Shown: positions 9,404-20,051, numbered from the stretch's first letter. The stretch is 64,000 bases of DNA from Falsochrobactrum ovis (GCF_003259955.1 NZ_QLMK01000002.1:351137-415136); one strand, 5' to 3'. Made by a program: numbers and translations. Notes: generated by a model not told the origin, from the letters alone.

Positions 9404-11851
9404 ATGACGGGCAGTTGCGAAACGGAGGAAATTGATGAGCGGGCGCTTGTAAAGAGCTGGCCTGACGCACATACGAATTCGAAAATTGCCGAACCCTGGC
9501 CGGTCTTTTTGGACGATGACGAGTTCGTTAAACCTCCGAAAGAAAGCAAGAATAGTTCTCGTCGGCTATTTGATAGTGTTTTGGCGGGCAGTAAGTCTGC
9601 TAGCGTTGCTTTTAATAGCGAAATAGCGCGTGGATTGTTCTTTTTACTGTTTCCGGTTTCCGCCGGCGTGGGAGCAGTTACATATTTCAATCTGACTTTT
9701 GAACCGGACTGGTTGCAAATTCTATCCATTCTGGTGGCTCTGATTTTTATTCGTGTTCTAGTCAGAAAAAAGTTTTTGCTGGCTCAGATTTTCACTCTTG
9801 CTATCGCTGTGGCGCTCGGCGCTAGTGCAGGGAAATTTGAAACTGGGCGTAAAAATACACCTATGCTCGGCTCAGATGTTGCAACGCTGATAACTGGAAG
9901 AGTCGTGGGGATTGAATATCGCGATAATGAAACTTGGCGGGTTACTCTGGACGTTCTCCAGACTGAAAAACCAAAACTAAAATACGCGCCTAATCGCATA
10001 AGAATTACCGCACGAGATCTACCCGCCAATACGCGCATTGGCAGCGGTTTAACGGGATATGCGCGATTACGCGTTCCATCGGGGCCGGTACGGCCCGGAA
10101 GCTATGATTTTGCTTTTCATGCTTATTTCAATGGGATCGGTGCAAACGGGTTTTTTTTAGGGGTTCCGCGATTAATCACCATCCCAGAAGTGGAAGGTAT
10201 TACGAATAAATTTTTACAGGCTATTGCGGCGCTCAGAGTAAGAATTTCTGAGAGGATAAACGAAGTTCTAGAAGGGGAGAACGGCCACGTGGCCGCAGCG
10301 CTGATTGCTGGCGAGCGGGCCGGTATTAGTGAGAAAACCAATGCGGATCTTCGGCTGTCTGGACTTGCGCATATCCTTTCTATCTCGGGATTGCATATGG
10401 CGCTCGCCGCAGGTGTGGTAATGCTTTCGCTTCGGTATATATTTGCTCTGTTTCCGGCATTTAGTGCGCGCTATCCGGTCAAAAAATACGCCGCGTTTTT
10501 ATCACTTTTAAGTTGCACTTTTTATCTTGCGATGTCAGGCGCGGATGTGGCGGCCCAGCGTAGCTATATTATGATCGCCGTAATGTTATGCGCACTTTTG
10601 TTGGATCGTGCCGCGATTAGCATGCGCAATTTAGCTATAGCGGCCGTAGCGATGATCTTAATTTACCCCCACGAGGTTCTCGGGCCAAGTTTTCAAATGT
10701 CTTTCTCGGCAACGGCCGCTCTCATTGCTGCATTCGCGTGGTGGGGTAACCGTATGGCCGGCAAAAAAGTATTGATTGAAAATGGCGGCGCTCTGAAACA
10801 GGGAATCACTGCCAAAATTATTAGTCCAGCACTGGCAACGGCCGGTACATCTCTGGTTGCAGGAACCGCGAGTGGAATTTTCGCAGCCTATCATTTCAAT
10901 AACACTGCACCTTTTGGGATTATTGGTAACGTATTGGCGCTTCCGGTTGTTTCAGTGCTTGTGATGCCGTTCGGCGTGTTTTCGCTTCTGATGATGCCGT
11001 TTCATCTTGATTGGCTGCCATTGCAAATCATGGGGTTTGGCATTGAGCTTGTTCGACGGATAGCGAGCTTCGTGGCGCAGATTTCGCCTGATGGTAATCC
11101 GGGGGTGATTCCGAAGAGTGCGCTTCTAGTTTGGACTGTGGCCTTAGTGATTTTAGTCGTGTTCACGTCTCGACTACGATTGATTGCGCTTCCATTGGTG
11201 GTTGGCGGTTTTATCATATTTATGCGCACGCCCTTGCCAGACATTTTAGTGTCTGAAGATGCTCGTTTGGTCGCAGTCCGGTTAAATGACGGAAACTTTG
11301 CAATTAACCGCAACAGACCAGCCAATTTCACGGCCGAGAATTGGAAGTCGGCTTATTTGATTGATCGTTTTGTTCCGCCACAAAAATTTAATGCAGGTAC
11401 CGAAACCGACCACAGGGTTTTTACTTGCGAGGAAGATATTTGCACCATCCTTTTGAAAGATGGACGCATGCTGGCCTATACGTCTGATCCAGCTAAGAGG
11501 GAAATTGCCTGCAATATTGGCGATGTGGTGATACTCGCAATATCCGGGCCAAAGCCCACATGTAACGCGATAAACAGCCGGGTGATAGGCAAACAAGAGA
11601 TAGCACTAAAAGGAGCGTTAGAAATGTGGCTCGCATCGAGCCGATCCGTTTCTATTTCATATTCAGATGAAGTGTTACCAGACAAAAAGCGTGCAATGAG
11701 CGCGTCTGAGCCCGGGCAGAATTATCACTACGATGACAAATTGACTTTTGCCGTCGATGTGCCGATCCGGCCTTGGCATTTACACAGGCTTTTTTCACGG
11801 CCTGCACGGGGGCTAGCCGAGCGAGATAATCGAAAGAAAACGGCGCAATAA
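9404..11851 (+). CDS. ComEC/Rec2-family membrane protein
   Basis: ComEC proteins form the inner-membrane channel for single-stranded DNA uptake. The product has a soluble N-terminal region of about 70 residues, hydrophobic segments, a DUF4131-like soluble domain (GRVVGIEYRDNETWRVTLDV) and then the Competence domain, with the signature LAHILSISGLHMALAAGVV near residue 326 followed by many transmembrane helices. The C-terminal 180 or so residues are soluble but show no HxHxDH metallo-beta-lactamase motif, so the DNA-degrading domain of classical ComEC appears absent or degenerate. The start is uncertain: ATG 9404 chosen; TTG 9386 has a GGAGG about 14 bases upstream. Natural competence is not established by this gene alone. 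Confidence 0.85.
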   Translation: MTGSCETEEIDERALVKSWPDAHTNSKIAEPWPVFLDDDEFVKPPKESKNSSRRLFDSVLAGSKSASVAFNSEIARGLFFLLFPVSAGVGAVTYFNLTFEPDWLQILSILVALIFIRVLVRKKFLLAQIFTLAIAVALGASAGKFETGRKNTPMLGSDVATLITGRVVGIEYRDNETWRVTLDVLQTEKPKLKYAPNRIRITARDLPANTRIGSGLTGYARLRVPSGPVRPGSYDFAFHAYFNGIGANGFFLGVPRLITIPEVEGITNKFLQAIAALRVRISERINEVLEGENGHVAAALIAGERAGISEKTNADLRLSGLAHILSISGLHMALAAGVVMLSLRYIFALFPAFSARYPVKKYAAFLSLLSCTFYLAMSGADVAAQRSYIMIAVMLCALLLDRAAISMRNLAIAAVAMILIYPHEVLGPSFQMSFSATAALIAAFAWWGNRMAGKKVLIENGGALKQGITAKIISPALATAGTSLVAGTASGIFAAYHFNNTAPFGIIGNVLALPVVSVLVMPFGVFSLLMMPFHLDWLPLQIMGFGIELVRRIASFVAQISPDGNPGVIPKSALLVWTVALVILVVFTSRLRLIALPLVVGGFIIFMRTPLPDILVSEDARLVAVRLNDGNFAINRNRPANFTAENWKSAYLIDRFVPPQKFNAGTETDHRVFTCEEDICTILLKDGRMLAYTSDPAKREIACNIGDVVILAISGPKPTCNAINSRVIGKQEIALKGALEMWLASSRSVSISYSDEVLPDKKRAMSASEPGQNYHYDDKLTFAVDVPIRPWHLHRLFSRPARGLAERDNRKKTAQ

Positions 11852-11989
11852 CTGCTTACACGTTTGACAAAATAGTGTGAGATGCTCGCGAGTTCCCGCC
11901 TGCATAAGCAACAGATCAGGGTTGCAAACAGGCAGGCAGGTGTTCGAATTTCGCGAGCGTCAATCTTTAATGCTGCCCAAAGTGGGCGT

Positions 11990-12703
11990 TCAATAGCGGC
12001 GTATCAGACCGATCAACCTACCTTGAACCTGAACCCGATCTGGACCGAAAATTCTCGTTTCATAGGCGGGATTGGCAGCTTCTAACGCAATAGATGCTCC
12101 TCTGCGCCTAAAACGTTTGAGCGTTGCTTCTTCATCATCCACCAGCGCAACGATGATCTCACCGGGGTTAGCGGTATCTCCGCGTCTGATAATGACCGTA
12201 TCGCCATCAAAAATACCGGCCTCAATCATCGAATCGCCTTTGACTTCAAGCGCATAATGATCGCCAGGGCCGACCATTTCGGGTGGAAGGTTCAAAGAAT
12301 GGGTTTGATTTTGAATGGCTGAAATCGGGACACCGGCTGCTATACGACCCATAACCGGTACGGAAATGGGACTGTCTGCCTTATCGCTGCTTGCTGACGA
12401 TTGAGCAGGCGCTGGCGGGGCTTTTCCCAAACTACCTTCAATTACCGAAGGGGAAAATTTTTTCGCTGCGTTCAAGCCCGGAGCGATAGAATCAGGCAAT
12501 CTCAACACTTCCAATGCACGCGCGCGATTGGGAAGTCTGCGAATGAAGCCTCGTTCCTCCAGCGCCGTTATCAAGCGATGAATGCCTGATTTAGAAGCAA
12601 GGTTGAGCGCATCTTTCATTTCATCGAAGGAAGGCGGAATCCCTGTTTCCTTAAGACGCTCGTGTATGTACTGCAATAGCTCGTGCTGTTTGCGGGTTAA
12701 CAT
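11990..12703 (-). CDS. lexA: LexA, SOS repressor
   Basis: Represses DNA-damage genes and self-cleaves when RecA is activated. The 237-residue protein has the winged helix-turn-helix N-domain ([21 protein letters not shown], residues about 25-45), a Ala123-Gly124 cleavage site in GRIAAGVPI, the catalytic Ser158 in KGDSMIEAG and the Lys196 of the Ser-Lys dyad in EATLKRF. The linker is long and rich in Ala/Ser/Pro, as usual in alphaproteobacteria. The start was set at [10 protein letters not shown] (12703); the longer frame to 12778 would run through the operator. An SOS box at 12759-12773 indicates autoregulation. Confidence 0.97.
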   Translation of the reverse strand: MLTRKQHELLQYIHERLKETGIPPSFDEMKDALNLASKSGIHRLITALEERGFIRRLPNRARALEVLRLPDSIAPGLNAAKKFSPSVIEGSLGKAPPAPAQSSASSDKADSPISVPVMGRIAAGVPISAIQNQTHSLNLPPEMVGPGDHYALEVKGDSMIEAGIFDGDTVIIRRGDTANPGEIIVALVDDEEATLKRFRRRGASIALEAANPAYETRIFGPDRVQVQGRLIGLIRRY

Positions 12704-12758
12704 GCGACACCCTCCCGGCCAAGAATCAATCAAAACAAATACAGAACAAACACTATAT

Positions 12759-12773
12759 GTTCCATTCTTGTTC
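12759..12773. promoter_or_regulatory. LexA (SOS) box upstream of lexA
   Basis: GTTC (12759-12762), seven bases, GTTC (12770-12773): an exact match to the direct-repeat SOS box of alphaproteobacteria. It ends 70 bases upstream of the lexA start, fitting autorepression. A GAAC at 12744-12747 also faces the first GTTC with an 11-base gap. Confidence 0.85.
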
Positions 12774-12839
12774 TGCAATAGTTTTAAAACTATTAACGAT
12801 TGCTTATGTACACGTGTGGGGATTTCCTATTCAGGCACG

Positions 12840-14054
12840 TCAAAGTGGTAAAATTCGACAGAAGTCTCCTGCCGAAGCTGGCGGAGCGTTTTCTTCACGA
12901 ATAATGAGCGCTTGTGAGTTGGCCATAGCGGTTAATATTGATGAGTCTTGAATTGGATGCGGCGTAGCAATCCATGATCCATCATCAGCTTTGCGCAGTG
13001 CAGCACGAATGAAATTGCGACGAAACGCATTAGCTGGCAGGGCAGTACCCAGGCGGGCGGTCAGGTCTGGCTCGGTCTGGCGGCGTCCCGCGAGCTTTGA
13101 AATCAAGGGCCTTAAGAATACCAGACTACATACAAGGCTTGAAACCGGATTGCCGGGCAAGCCGATTACGCACACAGCTTTATTGTCGCGCATTCGATGA
13201 CCGTACATGAGCGGCTTTCCAGGCCGCATTGCGATTTTCCAAAAGCCGAGCTCAACACCGCAAGCTTGCAACGCCGTATGGACTAGATCTCGATCTCCGA
13301 CCGAGGCTCCCCCAATCGTTACGAGAATATCGATGTCACTATCAAGCGCCTGATTGATAGCTGATTCGATCAAGGTGAGTTCATCGCTCACAATACCCAA
13401 ATCTTGCGCTATACCACCGCTTGTGCGAACGATTTCAGCAATACCAATGCTGTTTGACGCTACAATCTGATCTGGGCCGGGAATCGTGCCGGGCGAGACC
13501 AATTCATCTCCCGTGGCGAGAATCGCGATGCGGGGCATTTTGAATACTGATAGGTCCGCGTTGCCGCTTGCGGCGGCGAGAGAAAGAGCGGTGCTGTCGA
13601 GCTCTTTTCCGACGTCGAGTACGATATCGCCGGGAGCAAAATCGAGGCCCGCCTTTCGGATATGTCGGCCTTTTTCAATGCCTTCATGCACGATCAGTGA
13701 ATTTCCAGAGCGGTCTGTATATTCCTGGATGACGACAGTGTCTGCCCCCGCCGGCATAGGCGCGCCGGTGAATATCCGTACGGCTTGTCCCTCGGTCAGG
13801 TTGCCTTCAAACCGGCTTCCAGCGACTGATTCGCCGATGATCTCGAACGTAACCGGATAGGCCGAGTTTTCTGGTGCAATGATTGCGTATCCATCCATAG
13901 CCGAGCAATCAAAGGGCGGCTGCAGTAGCTTTGCGGAAACAGGTTCTGAAAGAATTCTTCCGCCAGCGGATTGGAGTGGAAGTCGTTCAGAGGCGGACGG
14001 ATTTGCATCCGCCAATATGATTTTGAGTGCATCATCGACTGAAAGAAGGGGCAT
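12840..14054 (-). CDS. moeA: MoeA/Glp, molybdopterin molybdotransferase
   Basis: Inserts molybdate into adenylated molybdopterin, the last step of molybdenum cofactor synthesis. The 404-residue product shows the MoeA N-domain (LLSVDDALKIILAD), the RIFTGAPMPAGADTVVIQE segment, the MoCF-binding core with ILATGDELV and TIGGASVGDRD, and GLPGNPVSSLVCSLVF. The start ATG 14054 is preceded by AGCGGAGGAA. It follows moaC by 24 bases in the ppiD-trpD-trpC-moaC-moeA-lexA run; pairing of moaC and moeA supports the cofactor role. Confidence 0.95.
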   Translation of the reverse strand: MPLLSVDDALKIILADANPSASERLPLQSAGGRILSEPVSAKLLQPPFDCSAMDGYAIIAPENSAYPVTFEIIGESVAGSRFEGNLTEGQAVRIFTGAPMPAGADTVVIQEYTDRSGNSLIVHEGIEKGRHIRKAGLDFAPGDIVLDVGKELDSTALSLAAASGNADLSVFKMPRIAILATGDELVSPGTIPGPDQIVASNSIGIAEIVRTSGGIAQDLGIVSDELTLIESAINQALDSDIDILVTIGGASVGDRDLVHTALQACGVELGFWKIAMRPGKPLMYGHRMRDNKAVCVIGLPGNPVSSLVCSLVFLRPLISKLAGRRQTEPDLTARLGTALPANAFRRNFIRAALRKADDGSWIATPHPIQDSSILTAMANSQALIIREENAPPASAGDFCRILPL

Positions 14055-14078
14055 TGCATTCCTCCGCTAAGGGGAAAG

Positions 14079-14555
14079 TCAGACTTTCCAATTGCCGGAT
14101 TTGCCGCCACTTTTCGCGGTTACCTTAATATCCGTTATTTCCATGTGGCGATCGACGGCCTTTGCCATATCATAAATGGTGAGGCAGGCTACCGAAACCG
14201 CGGTCAAGGCTTCCATCTCAACCCCCGTACGGCCCTTGAGCTTGACGGTGGCCTGTACATTTAGACCCGGCAGAGCGGGATCGGGTTCAATATCGACTGA
14301 AACCTTTGTCAGCATAAGGGGATGGCAGAGCGGTATAAGATCGGCGGTTTTCTTGGCCGCCATAATTCCAGCTGTCCGCGCAACACCCAGCACATCGCCC
14401 TTGGCGGCATTTCCTTCAAGGATCAATGCCAGCGTCTCAGGTTTCATCCTTACCGCGCCTGTTGCGGTAGCGATGCGCACGGTTTCGTCCTTATCGCCAA
14501 CATCGACCATATTAGCTGCGCCGGTATGGTCGATATGGGTAAGTTTACTGGACAT
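14079..14555 (-). CDS. moaC: MoaC, cyclic pyranopterin monophosphate synthase
   Basis: Works with MoaA in the first step of molybdenum cofactor synthesis, converting the 3',8-cyclo-GTP intermediate to cPMP. The 158-residue product has the family blocks [31 protein letters not shown] (conserved Lys and His) and [20 protein letters not shown]. It starts three bases after the trpC stop and is followed by moeA. MoaA, MoaB and MoaD/E are not in the window. Confidence 0.96.
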   Translation of the reverse strand: MSSKLTHIDHTGAANMVDVGDKDETVRIATATGAVRMKPETLALILEGNAAKGDVLGVARTAGIMAAKKTADLIPLCHPLMLTKVSVDIEPDPALPGLNVQATVKLKGRTGVEMEALTAVSVACLTIYDMAKAVDRHMEITDIKVTAKSGGKSGNWKV

Positions 14556-14558
14556 GAT

Positions 14559-15359
14559 TTATGCCTTACCAGTCAGCAATTCACGAGTGGCGGAGGCAAC
14601 ATCGTCTTTGCGCATAAGGCTTTCGCCGATCAGAAATGTGCCAATGCCTGAATTTTTCAAGCGCAAGCAATCGGCATAGGTGAAGATTCCGCTTTCGCCC
14701 ACCAGATGACGGTCGGAAGGCACCAAGTTTGCAAGACGCTCTGAAACGGCGAGGTCCACTTCAAATGTACGCAGATTTCGATTGTTTACTCCAATTAGGC
14801 GTGAATTGAGCTTCAACGCCCGTTCCATTTCAGCCTCGTCATGCACTTCGATCAACGCGTCCATGCCAAGTTCAAAGGCAGTTTCTTCCAGCGCCTTGGC
14901 CAGATCGTCGTCGACACTGGCCAAAATGATCAGGATACAATCGGCACCCCAACTGCGCGCTTCAAATACTTGATAGGTATCAAACAGAAAATCTTTGCGC
15001 AGGGCGGGTAGGGCACATGCATTGCGTGCAGCTTCCAGAAATTCTGGCGCGCCCTGGAATGACGGCGTGTCGGTTAAAACCGACAGACAGGCAGCGCCGC
15101 CAACTTCATAAGCTTTAGCCAATTCTGCCGGGTTGAAATCTTCACGAATCAAACCTTTGGACGGACTTGCTTTCTTAATCTCAGCGATGAGAGCAAATTC
15201 GCCTGCTGCGCGTTTGTCTTCCAATGCCTGTAAAAATCCACGCGGTGCTGATTGGTCATTTGCACGTGCCTTGACTTCTGCAAGTGGTAGTTGCGATTTG
15301 GCAGCAGCGATTTCCTCGCGCTTATAGGCTTCAATTTTGCGCAGAATATCAGTCGACAT
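14559..15359 (-). CDS. trpC: TrpC, indole-3-glycerol-phosphate synthase
   Basis: Closes the indole ring from CdRP in tryptophan synthesis. The 266-residue TIM barrel shows the motifs [15 protein letters not shown] (catalytic Lys), [37 protein letters not shown] and VGESGI. It is monofunctional, with no TrpF fused. It begins two bases after the trpD stop, so the two are tightly coupled; moaC follows at once. Confidence 0.97.
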   Translation of the reverse strand: MSTDILRKIEAYKREEIAAAKSQLPLAEVKARANDQSAPRGFLQALEDKRAAGEFALIAEIKKASPSKGLIREDFNPAELAKAYEVGGAACLSVLTDTPSFQGAPEFLEAARNACALPALRKDFLFDTYQVFEARSWGADCILIILASVDDDLAKALEETAFELGMDALIEVHDEAEMERALKLNSRLIGVNNRNLRTFEVDLAVSERLANLVPSDRHLVGESGIFTYADCLRLKNSGIGTFLIGESLMRKDDVASATRELLTGKA

Positions 15360-15361
15360 AT

Positions 15362-16393
15362 TTAATTCCTTTGGTCACTCGGGCGATCATTGGTGACAGT
15401 GATAACCTTTTGGAGCACGGCTAAGGCCGCACCGCTATCGATCGAACGAGCGGCAAGCTCAATGCCTTCTTTAAGTTCTTCTGCTTTGCCCGCGATGATC
15501 AATGCAGCGCCTGAATTGAGCAAAACAATATCACGATAGGCATTATGTTTGCCTTTTAGAACGTCCAGAAGTGCCTTAGCATTCTCATCGGCATCGCCGC
15601 CTTTAAGCGCTTCAAGGCTAACTCTGGTCAGCCCAACATCTTCAGGCTCGATTTCGAATGTGCGGACATTTCCGTTTTCAAGTGCGGCCACCTTGGTGGT
15701 TCCCGCGGTGGTCATTTCATCAAGACCGTCACCATAAACCACCCAGATATGCTCTGATCCGAGTTCCTTGAGTACGTGGGCAAGTGGCTCAAGCCAATGT
15801 TCAGAAAAGACGCCGAGAAGCTGACGTTTCACACTGGCTGGATTAGCGAGCGGTCCGAGAATGTTGAAAATAGTCCGGGTGCCAAGCTCTATTCGGGACG
15901 GACCAACATGGCGCATGGCTGAATGATGCGTTGGGGCGAACATGAAGCCAAGGCCAGCTTCATGGATGCAGCGGCTGATTGTTTCTGCGTCGGCCTCGAT
16001 ATTAACGCCGAGCGCCGAGAGAGTATCCGCAGCGCCTGAGCGTGACGAGAGCGCACGGTTACCATGTTTGGCGACCGGAACGCCCGCGCCAGCTACCACA
16101 AATGCCGAGCAGCTAGAGACGTTATACGATCCGGATTGATCACCGCCGGTACCCACAATATCAACCGCATCAGCCGGGGCAGATACGGGTAACATACGCG
16201 AGCGCATAGACGCGACCGCTCCGGCAATTTCCGGTACGGTTTCGCCGCGAACGCGAAGGGCCATCAAAAAACCACCAATCTGCGAAGGCGTGGCCCGGCC
16301 AGACATCATGATGTCGAATGCGGCTTTTGACTCATCAAAAGTCAAGGACGAACCGGAAGCAGCCTTAGCAATATGTTGTTTTAAGTCGGCCAT
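15362..16393 (-). CDS. trpD: TrpD, anthranilate phosphoribosyltransferase
   Basis: Joins anthranilate and PRPP to give phosphoribosyl-anthranilate. The 343-residue product has the helical N-domain, the PRPP-binding motif [39 protein letters not shown] and [22 protein letters not shown]. It is a free TrpD, not fused to a TrpG amidotransferase. It is the first trp gene of the run, 21 bases after ppiD. Anthranilate synthase genes are not in the window. Confidence 0.97.
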   Translation of the reverse strand: MADLKQHIAKAASGSSLTFDESKAAFDIMMSGRATPSQIGGFLMALRVRGETVPEIAGAVASMRSRMLPVSAPADAVDIVGTGGDQSGSYNVSSCSAFVVAGAGVPVAKHGNRALSSRSGAADTLSALGVNIEADAETISRCIHEAGLGFMFAPTHHSAMRHVGPSRIELGTRTIFNILGPLANPASVKRQLLGVFSEHWLEPLAHVLKELGSEHIWVVYGDGLDEMTTAGTTKVAALENGNVRTFEIEPEDVGLTRVSLEALKGGDADENAKALLDVLKGKHNAYRDIVLLNSGAALIIAGKAEELKEGIELAARSIDSGAALAVLQKVITVTNDRPSDQRN

Positions 16394-16414
16394 AATATTC
16401 GCACCTATTTTCGA

Positions 16415-18301
16415 TTAGAATGAAAGGGCATTGTTAATAACGCTCTGGTTCACCCTAACCGGATATTGTTTTTGCAGCTCGCCCACAAATTGCTCAAGGA
16501 TGTCATCGCCCAGTCGTGTTGAAAGAAAATTCTGCTGTTCTTGGGAAATGGCTTCGGGACCAGCAGCGGTCGGTTCGGTTACTTCAGTTACCTTGAAAAG
16601 GATCTGACCGTCACCGGAAGGTAAAACAGCCGTGCCGGTATGACCATTTGCACCACGGAAAACCTGAGCCGTAGCATTGGAGCCAAAATCTGCGTCATTC
16701 GTGCTGCGAGATATTCCGCGCTTGGTTATTTTCTCAGTTCCCAGCTCAGCGGCTATGGCATCAAGCGTCTCGCCGTCATCCAGGCGCTTTTTGAGCTCGC
16801 TCATTCTGGCGGTGAGGCGGGCAATTGCCTCTTCCGCTTTCCAGGCTGAAACGATTTTTTCTTTCACCTCATCCAACGTGCGCTCACGGGCCGGGGTCAC
16901 CTCATCGACCTGGTACCAGACATAACCATTGTTGCCGAGATAAAGCGCGTCGTTATCGAAGCCTTGATCGGCGTCAAATGCACTGGTCAGGAACGAATCA
17001 GCTTGCGGTAGGTCAACCTGGTTTCCGTTGGGATCAAGACCTTGCTCATCGACGGCTTCAATCGTTACGGTTTTGAGGTTCAAGCGCGAAGCAGCCTCAG
17101 CCATGCTGGCGCCATCTGAGCGCGCCTGTTCATAATTATCGTGGACAGAATTGAGGCTGCGGATTGCAATATCGTTTGCAATCGTTGTGCGGATTTCGTC
17201 CTCAACCTCTTGAATTGATTTCACATGCGCGGGTTCAACTTTGGTGACACGCAGGATGACTGGACCAAATGCACCATTCACCACTTCGCTGACGCTGCCT
17301 TCAGCTAGGGCAAAAGCGGCATCGGAAATTGCTTGATCAGGCAGAGCTTCTTTTTCAAAGGTTCCCAGCAATAAGTCGGACTCATTACGACCCTGCTCCT
17401 TGCCAATTTCAACAAAATCCGCACCAGCTTTGATTCTTTCAAGTGCGGCCTGTGCAGCGGCTTCATCCAAGAAATTTAGCTGTTCAATGGTACGCTTTTC
17501 AGCGGAGCCAAAGCGTGACTGATTCCGTTCATAATATTCGGTGATTTCTTCCTCAGTGACAGCCGATTTATCGGCAATATCAGCTGGCTGTAGCTTTACA
17601 TAGGAGATTTTTCGATATTCCGGGGCCCGGTACTCGTCTTTATGGGCGTCAAAATATGCTTTTAACGTTTCGTCAGAGGGGTTTGGGATGTTTTCTTCAG
17701 ATTCAATGGCAAGTGTTATATAATCTGCACTGCGGCTTTCACCCTGATAAAGCGCAAGAGCTTTGAGCATCGTATCGGGGATTTTGATACCGTCCGTCGC
17801 AGCTTCTACTATTTGCTGCCTGCGAGCGGCCTCGGCACGGCCGGTGAGATAATCTTCTGGACGTATTCCTGCCTGACGCAAAACTGCATTAAACTGGTTG
17901 CGATTAAAATTTCCACTTGCGTCATGGAAAGACGGATCCTCAGCGGTCAGCCGCGCAATACCGTCTTTGGAAAGGCCCAACTGCATCTTGCGCGCCTGTT
18001 CGTCCAGAACCACGCCCGCAACAAGCTGTGCAATAACTTGATTCTCAATACCAAGTGCTTTTGCCTGATCACGCGTCAGTTGTTGGCCAAATTGTCGGGA
18101 TAGGCGAATTAGTTGCTGCTCATAAGCAAAGCGATAATCGGTAGCGCTAACTTTAGAGTCGCCCGCTTGCAATGCGGCGCTTCCATTAAGATCGCCTTGG
18201 AAAGCGTCAGTAATGCCCCAAACGGCAAAGCTTAACACGAGCACGCCAAGTAATAGTTTGGCGACCCAGGAACGGGCGGCATCACGCATGCTGTCGAGCA
18301 T
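16415..18301 (-). CDS. ppiD: PpiD/SurA-like periplasmic peptidyl-prolyl isomerase, membrane anchored
   Basis: Probable periplasmic folding chaperone. The 628-residue product has one N-terminal membrane anchor (residues about 14-32, VAKLLLGVLVLSFAVWGITDAF), a SurA/PpiD-type N-domain, and a parvulin (PpiC) domain around residues 240-370 (ADFVEIGKEQGRNESDLLLGTF). A long charged C-terminal part follows. The start ATG 18301 is preceded by AGAGGA. Parvulin activity is often lost in PpiD proteins and cannot be judged here. It is divergent from tpiA and appears to lead the trpDC-moaC-moeA-lexA run, an arrangement common in the Brucella group. Confidence 0.88.
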   Translation of the reverse strand: MLDSMRDAARSWVAKLLLGVLVLSFAVWGITDAFQGDLNGSAALQAGDSKVSATDYRFAYEQQLIRLSRQFGQQLTRDQAKALGIENQVIAQLVAGVVLDEQARKMQLGLSKDGIARLTAEDPSFHDASGNFNRNQFNAVLRQAGIRPEDYLTGRAEAARRQQIVEAATDGIKIPDTMLKALALYQGESRSADYITLAIESEENIPNPSDETLKAYFDAHKDEYRAPEYRKISYVKLQPADIADKSAVTEEEITEYYERNQSRFGSAEKRTIEQLNFLDEAAAQAALERIKAGADFVEIGKEQGRNESDLLLGTFEKEALPDQAISDAAFALAEGSVSEVVNGAFGPVILRVTKVEPAHVKSIQEVEDEIRTTIANDIAIRSLNSVHDNYEQARSDGASMAEAASRLNLKTVTIEAVDEQGLDPNGNQVDLPQADSFLTSAFDADQGFDNDALYLGNNGYVWYQVDEVTPARERTLDEVKEKIVSAWKAEEAIARLTARMSELKKRLDDGETLDAIAAELGTEKITKRGISRSTNDADFGSNATAQVFRGANGHTGTAVLPSGDGQILFKVTEVTEPTAAGPEAISQEQQNFLSTRLGDDILEQFVGELQKQYPVRVNQSVINNALSF

Positions 18302-18511
18302 CTGAAATCCTCTGAATACAAAACTAAAGCTTGGCTAACAGTTAAGCCTTGTCAGGGGATAACCTCAAGCACCGTCTTGATGCAAGATCTCATTGAATAA
18401 CCGAGCGCTGAAGATTGCATTGAAAGGCAATTACGCTTAGTCAAAGCACAAAATTAGCGCAGGTGGCGATGATTTGCGACGCGGAGAACGCTCAGAGCGA
18501 GGAGAAATGTG

Positions 18512-19276
18512 ATGACACCTGGAATTCGTCCATTAGTAGCTGGCAATTGGAAAATGAACGGAACGGGAGAATCTCTGACCGAATTGCGAGCAATTGCGGC
18601 GGGGCTGAGTTCCGATCTAGGGCGAAAACTCGATGCTCTCATTTGTGTTCCTGCCACATTGCTCTCTCGTGCAGCAAAAACCCTTGAAGGGGAAGCGGTG
18701 GCTTTGGGTGGGCAGGATTGTCATCAAAACTCGTCTGGCGCCCATACCGGAGATATCTCTGCTGAAATGCTCAAAGAGGCGGGCGCAAGTCACGTGATCG
18801 TTGGACATTCAGAGCGCAGGGCGGATCATCGCGAGAGCAACGAAATCGTGCGCTGTAAGGCCCAGGCTGCATGGAAGGCAGGATTGGTTGCGGTTATTTG
18901 CGTAGGAGAGACGGCAGAGGAACGAAAGGCTGAAAACACGCTTGAGGTGATCGATGCCCAGCTGGCGGGTTCTCTTCCTGAGGGGGCGAATGCTGAGAAT
19001 ACAATTGTAGCCTATGAGCCAGTTTGGGCGATCGGCACAGGAAAGACGCCAACTGTTCAAGATGTGCGCGCAGTTCACGCATTTATGCGCGAAAAACTCG
19101 CTGAGAGATTTGGCACAAATGGCGCACATATTCGCTTGCTTTATGGCGGGTCGGTCAAGCCATCCAACGCAGCTGAACTTCTTGGCGTTGCGGATGTGGA
19201 TGGAGCGCTGGTTGGCGGAGCGAGCTTGAAAGCAGACGATTTCCTTGCCATATGCGAGTGCTATCGTAATTTGTGA
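18512..19276 (+). CDS. tpiA: TpiA, triosephosphate isomerase
   Basis: Interconverts DHAP and glyceraldehyde 3-phosphate. The product of about 254 residues has the substrate Lys in AGNWKMNG, the catalytic His in IVGHSERR, the catalytic Glu in [11 protein letters not shown] and the phosphate-binding loop [19 protein letters not shown] 18512 was chosen, with GAGGAG about eight bases upstream; a GTG one codon earlier (18509) is equally possible. It is divergent from ppiD and upstream of secG. Confidence 0.97.
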   Translation: MTPGIRPLVAGNWKMNGTGESLTELRAIAAGLSSDLGRKLDALICVPATLLSRAAKTLEGEAVALGGQDCHQNSSGAHTGDISAEMLKEAGASHVIVGHSERRADHRESNEIVRCKAQAAWKAGLVAVICVGETAEERKAENTLEVIDAQLAGSLPEGANAENTIVAYEPVWAIGTGKTPTVQDVRAVHAFMREKLAERFGTNGAHIRLLYGGSVKPSNAAELLGVADVDGALVGGASLKADDFLAICECYRNL

Positions 19277-19423
19277 TCCCGCATCCTTGCAAATCTAACT
19301 GAAATGCGGGGGTTGGAATATCTCATGATTGGGTGTAAACACCCGCTTTAACCGTTTGTATCTTCGTCCGGTAACGACTCGCGTTCTGGATGACATTAGT
19401 TTTGAGACATAAAGACCGTACCT

Positions 19424-19834
19424 ATGCAGACTGTAGTCATTGTCATTCATTTGTTGATCGTTCTGGCGCTCGTCGGTGTGGTGCTTATCCAGCGCTCTGA
19501 AGGCGGTGGCCTTGGCATCGGCGGAGGTTCCGGCTTTATGACCGCGCGGGGTGCAGCCAACGCGCTTACTCGCACAACCGCTATTTTGGGTGCTGCGTTC
19601 TTTGCGACGTCCCTCATTCTGGGGATCATGGCGTTTAAAGGCGAGCGTCCAACGGATATTCTCAACCGTATTCCTGCATCCACCGGTACGCAGACACAGC
19701 CATCGGGTGACGGTGCATCGGGCGGTGGCATTCTAGATCAACTGGGTGGTCCATCGTCGAATGATAGAAACGATATTCCGGCTCAAGAGACTGCGCCCGC
19801 GGGCTCGACCAACCAAGTTCCAGACTCGCAGTAA
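19424..19834 (+). CDS. secG: SecG, preprotein translocase subunit
   Basis: Small inner-membrane subunit that assists the SecYEG channel. The 136-residue product has a first transmembrane helix at residues about 3-22 (VVIVIHLLIVLALVGVVLIQ), the family signature QRSEGGGLGIGGGSGFM, and a second helix near residues 55-70. A long Pro/Gly/Ser/Gln-rich hydrophilic tail follows, as seen in alphaproteobacterial SecG. The tpiA-secG-pyrG-kdsA-eno order is conserved in relatives. A terminator follows at 19861. Confidence 0.94.
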   Translation: MQTVVIVIHLLIVLALVGVVLIQRSEGGGLGIGGGSGFMTARGAANALTRTTAILGAAFFATSLILGIMAFKGERPTDILNRIPASTGTQTQPSGDGASGGGILDQLGGPSSNDRNDIPAQETAPAGSTNQVPDSQ

Positions 19835-19860
19835 TCGCGAGAATTTAGAGATTTTTGAGA

Positions 19861-19885
19861 ACCGGCCATCTGGCCGGTTTTCTTT
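19861..19885 (+). terminator. Rho-independent terminator after secG
   Basis: A perfect 8-bp stem (ACCGGCCA / TGGCCGGT, 19861-19878) with a two-base nominal loop is followed by TTTCTTTTTG. It lies 27 bases after the secG stop. Confidence 0.9.
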
Positions 19886-20051
19886 TTGTTAACAGTGTTC
19901 TTCCAAACTGTTGCAAGCTGGCAATAGGGATGGATTAATCGTCATGGAACGGTTGTTTCATCATTGCCGCAGCTATTTCTGTTACGTAAGGAGCTAATGT
20001 CTGTCGCAAGTTGACAGACACGCTTTCGATCGGCCGGGTTTAGGAAAGATC

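Noticed and set aside
11882-12085. 67-codon frame between the comEC-like gene and lexA
   Set aside because: It runs into the 3' end of lexA on the other strand and has no hydrophobic profile or family likeness.
19278-19344. Hairpins after tpiA (CCCGCAT/ATGCGGG and GGGTGT/ACACCC)
   Set aside because: Neither is followed by a T-run; could be a weak terminator but the support is too thin for a feature.
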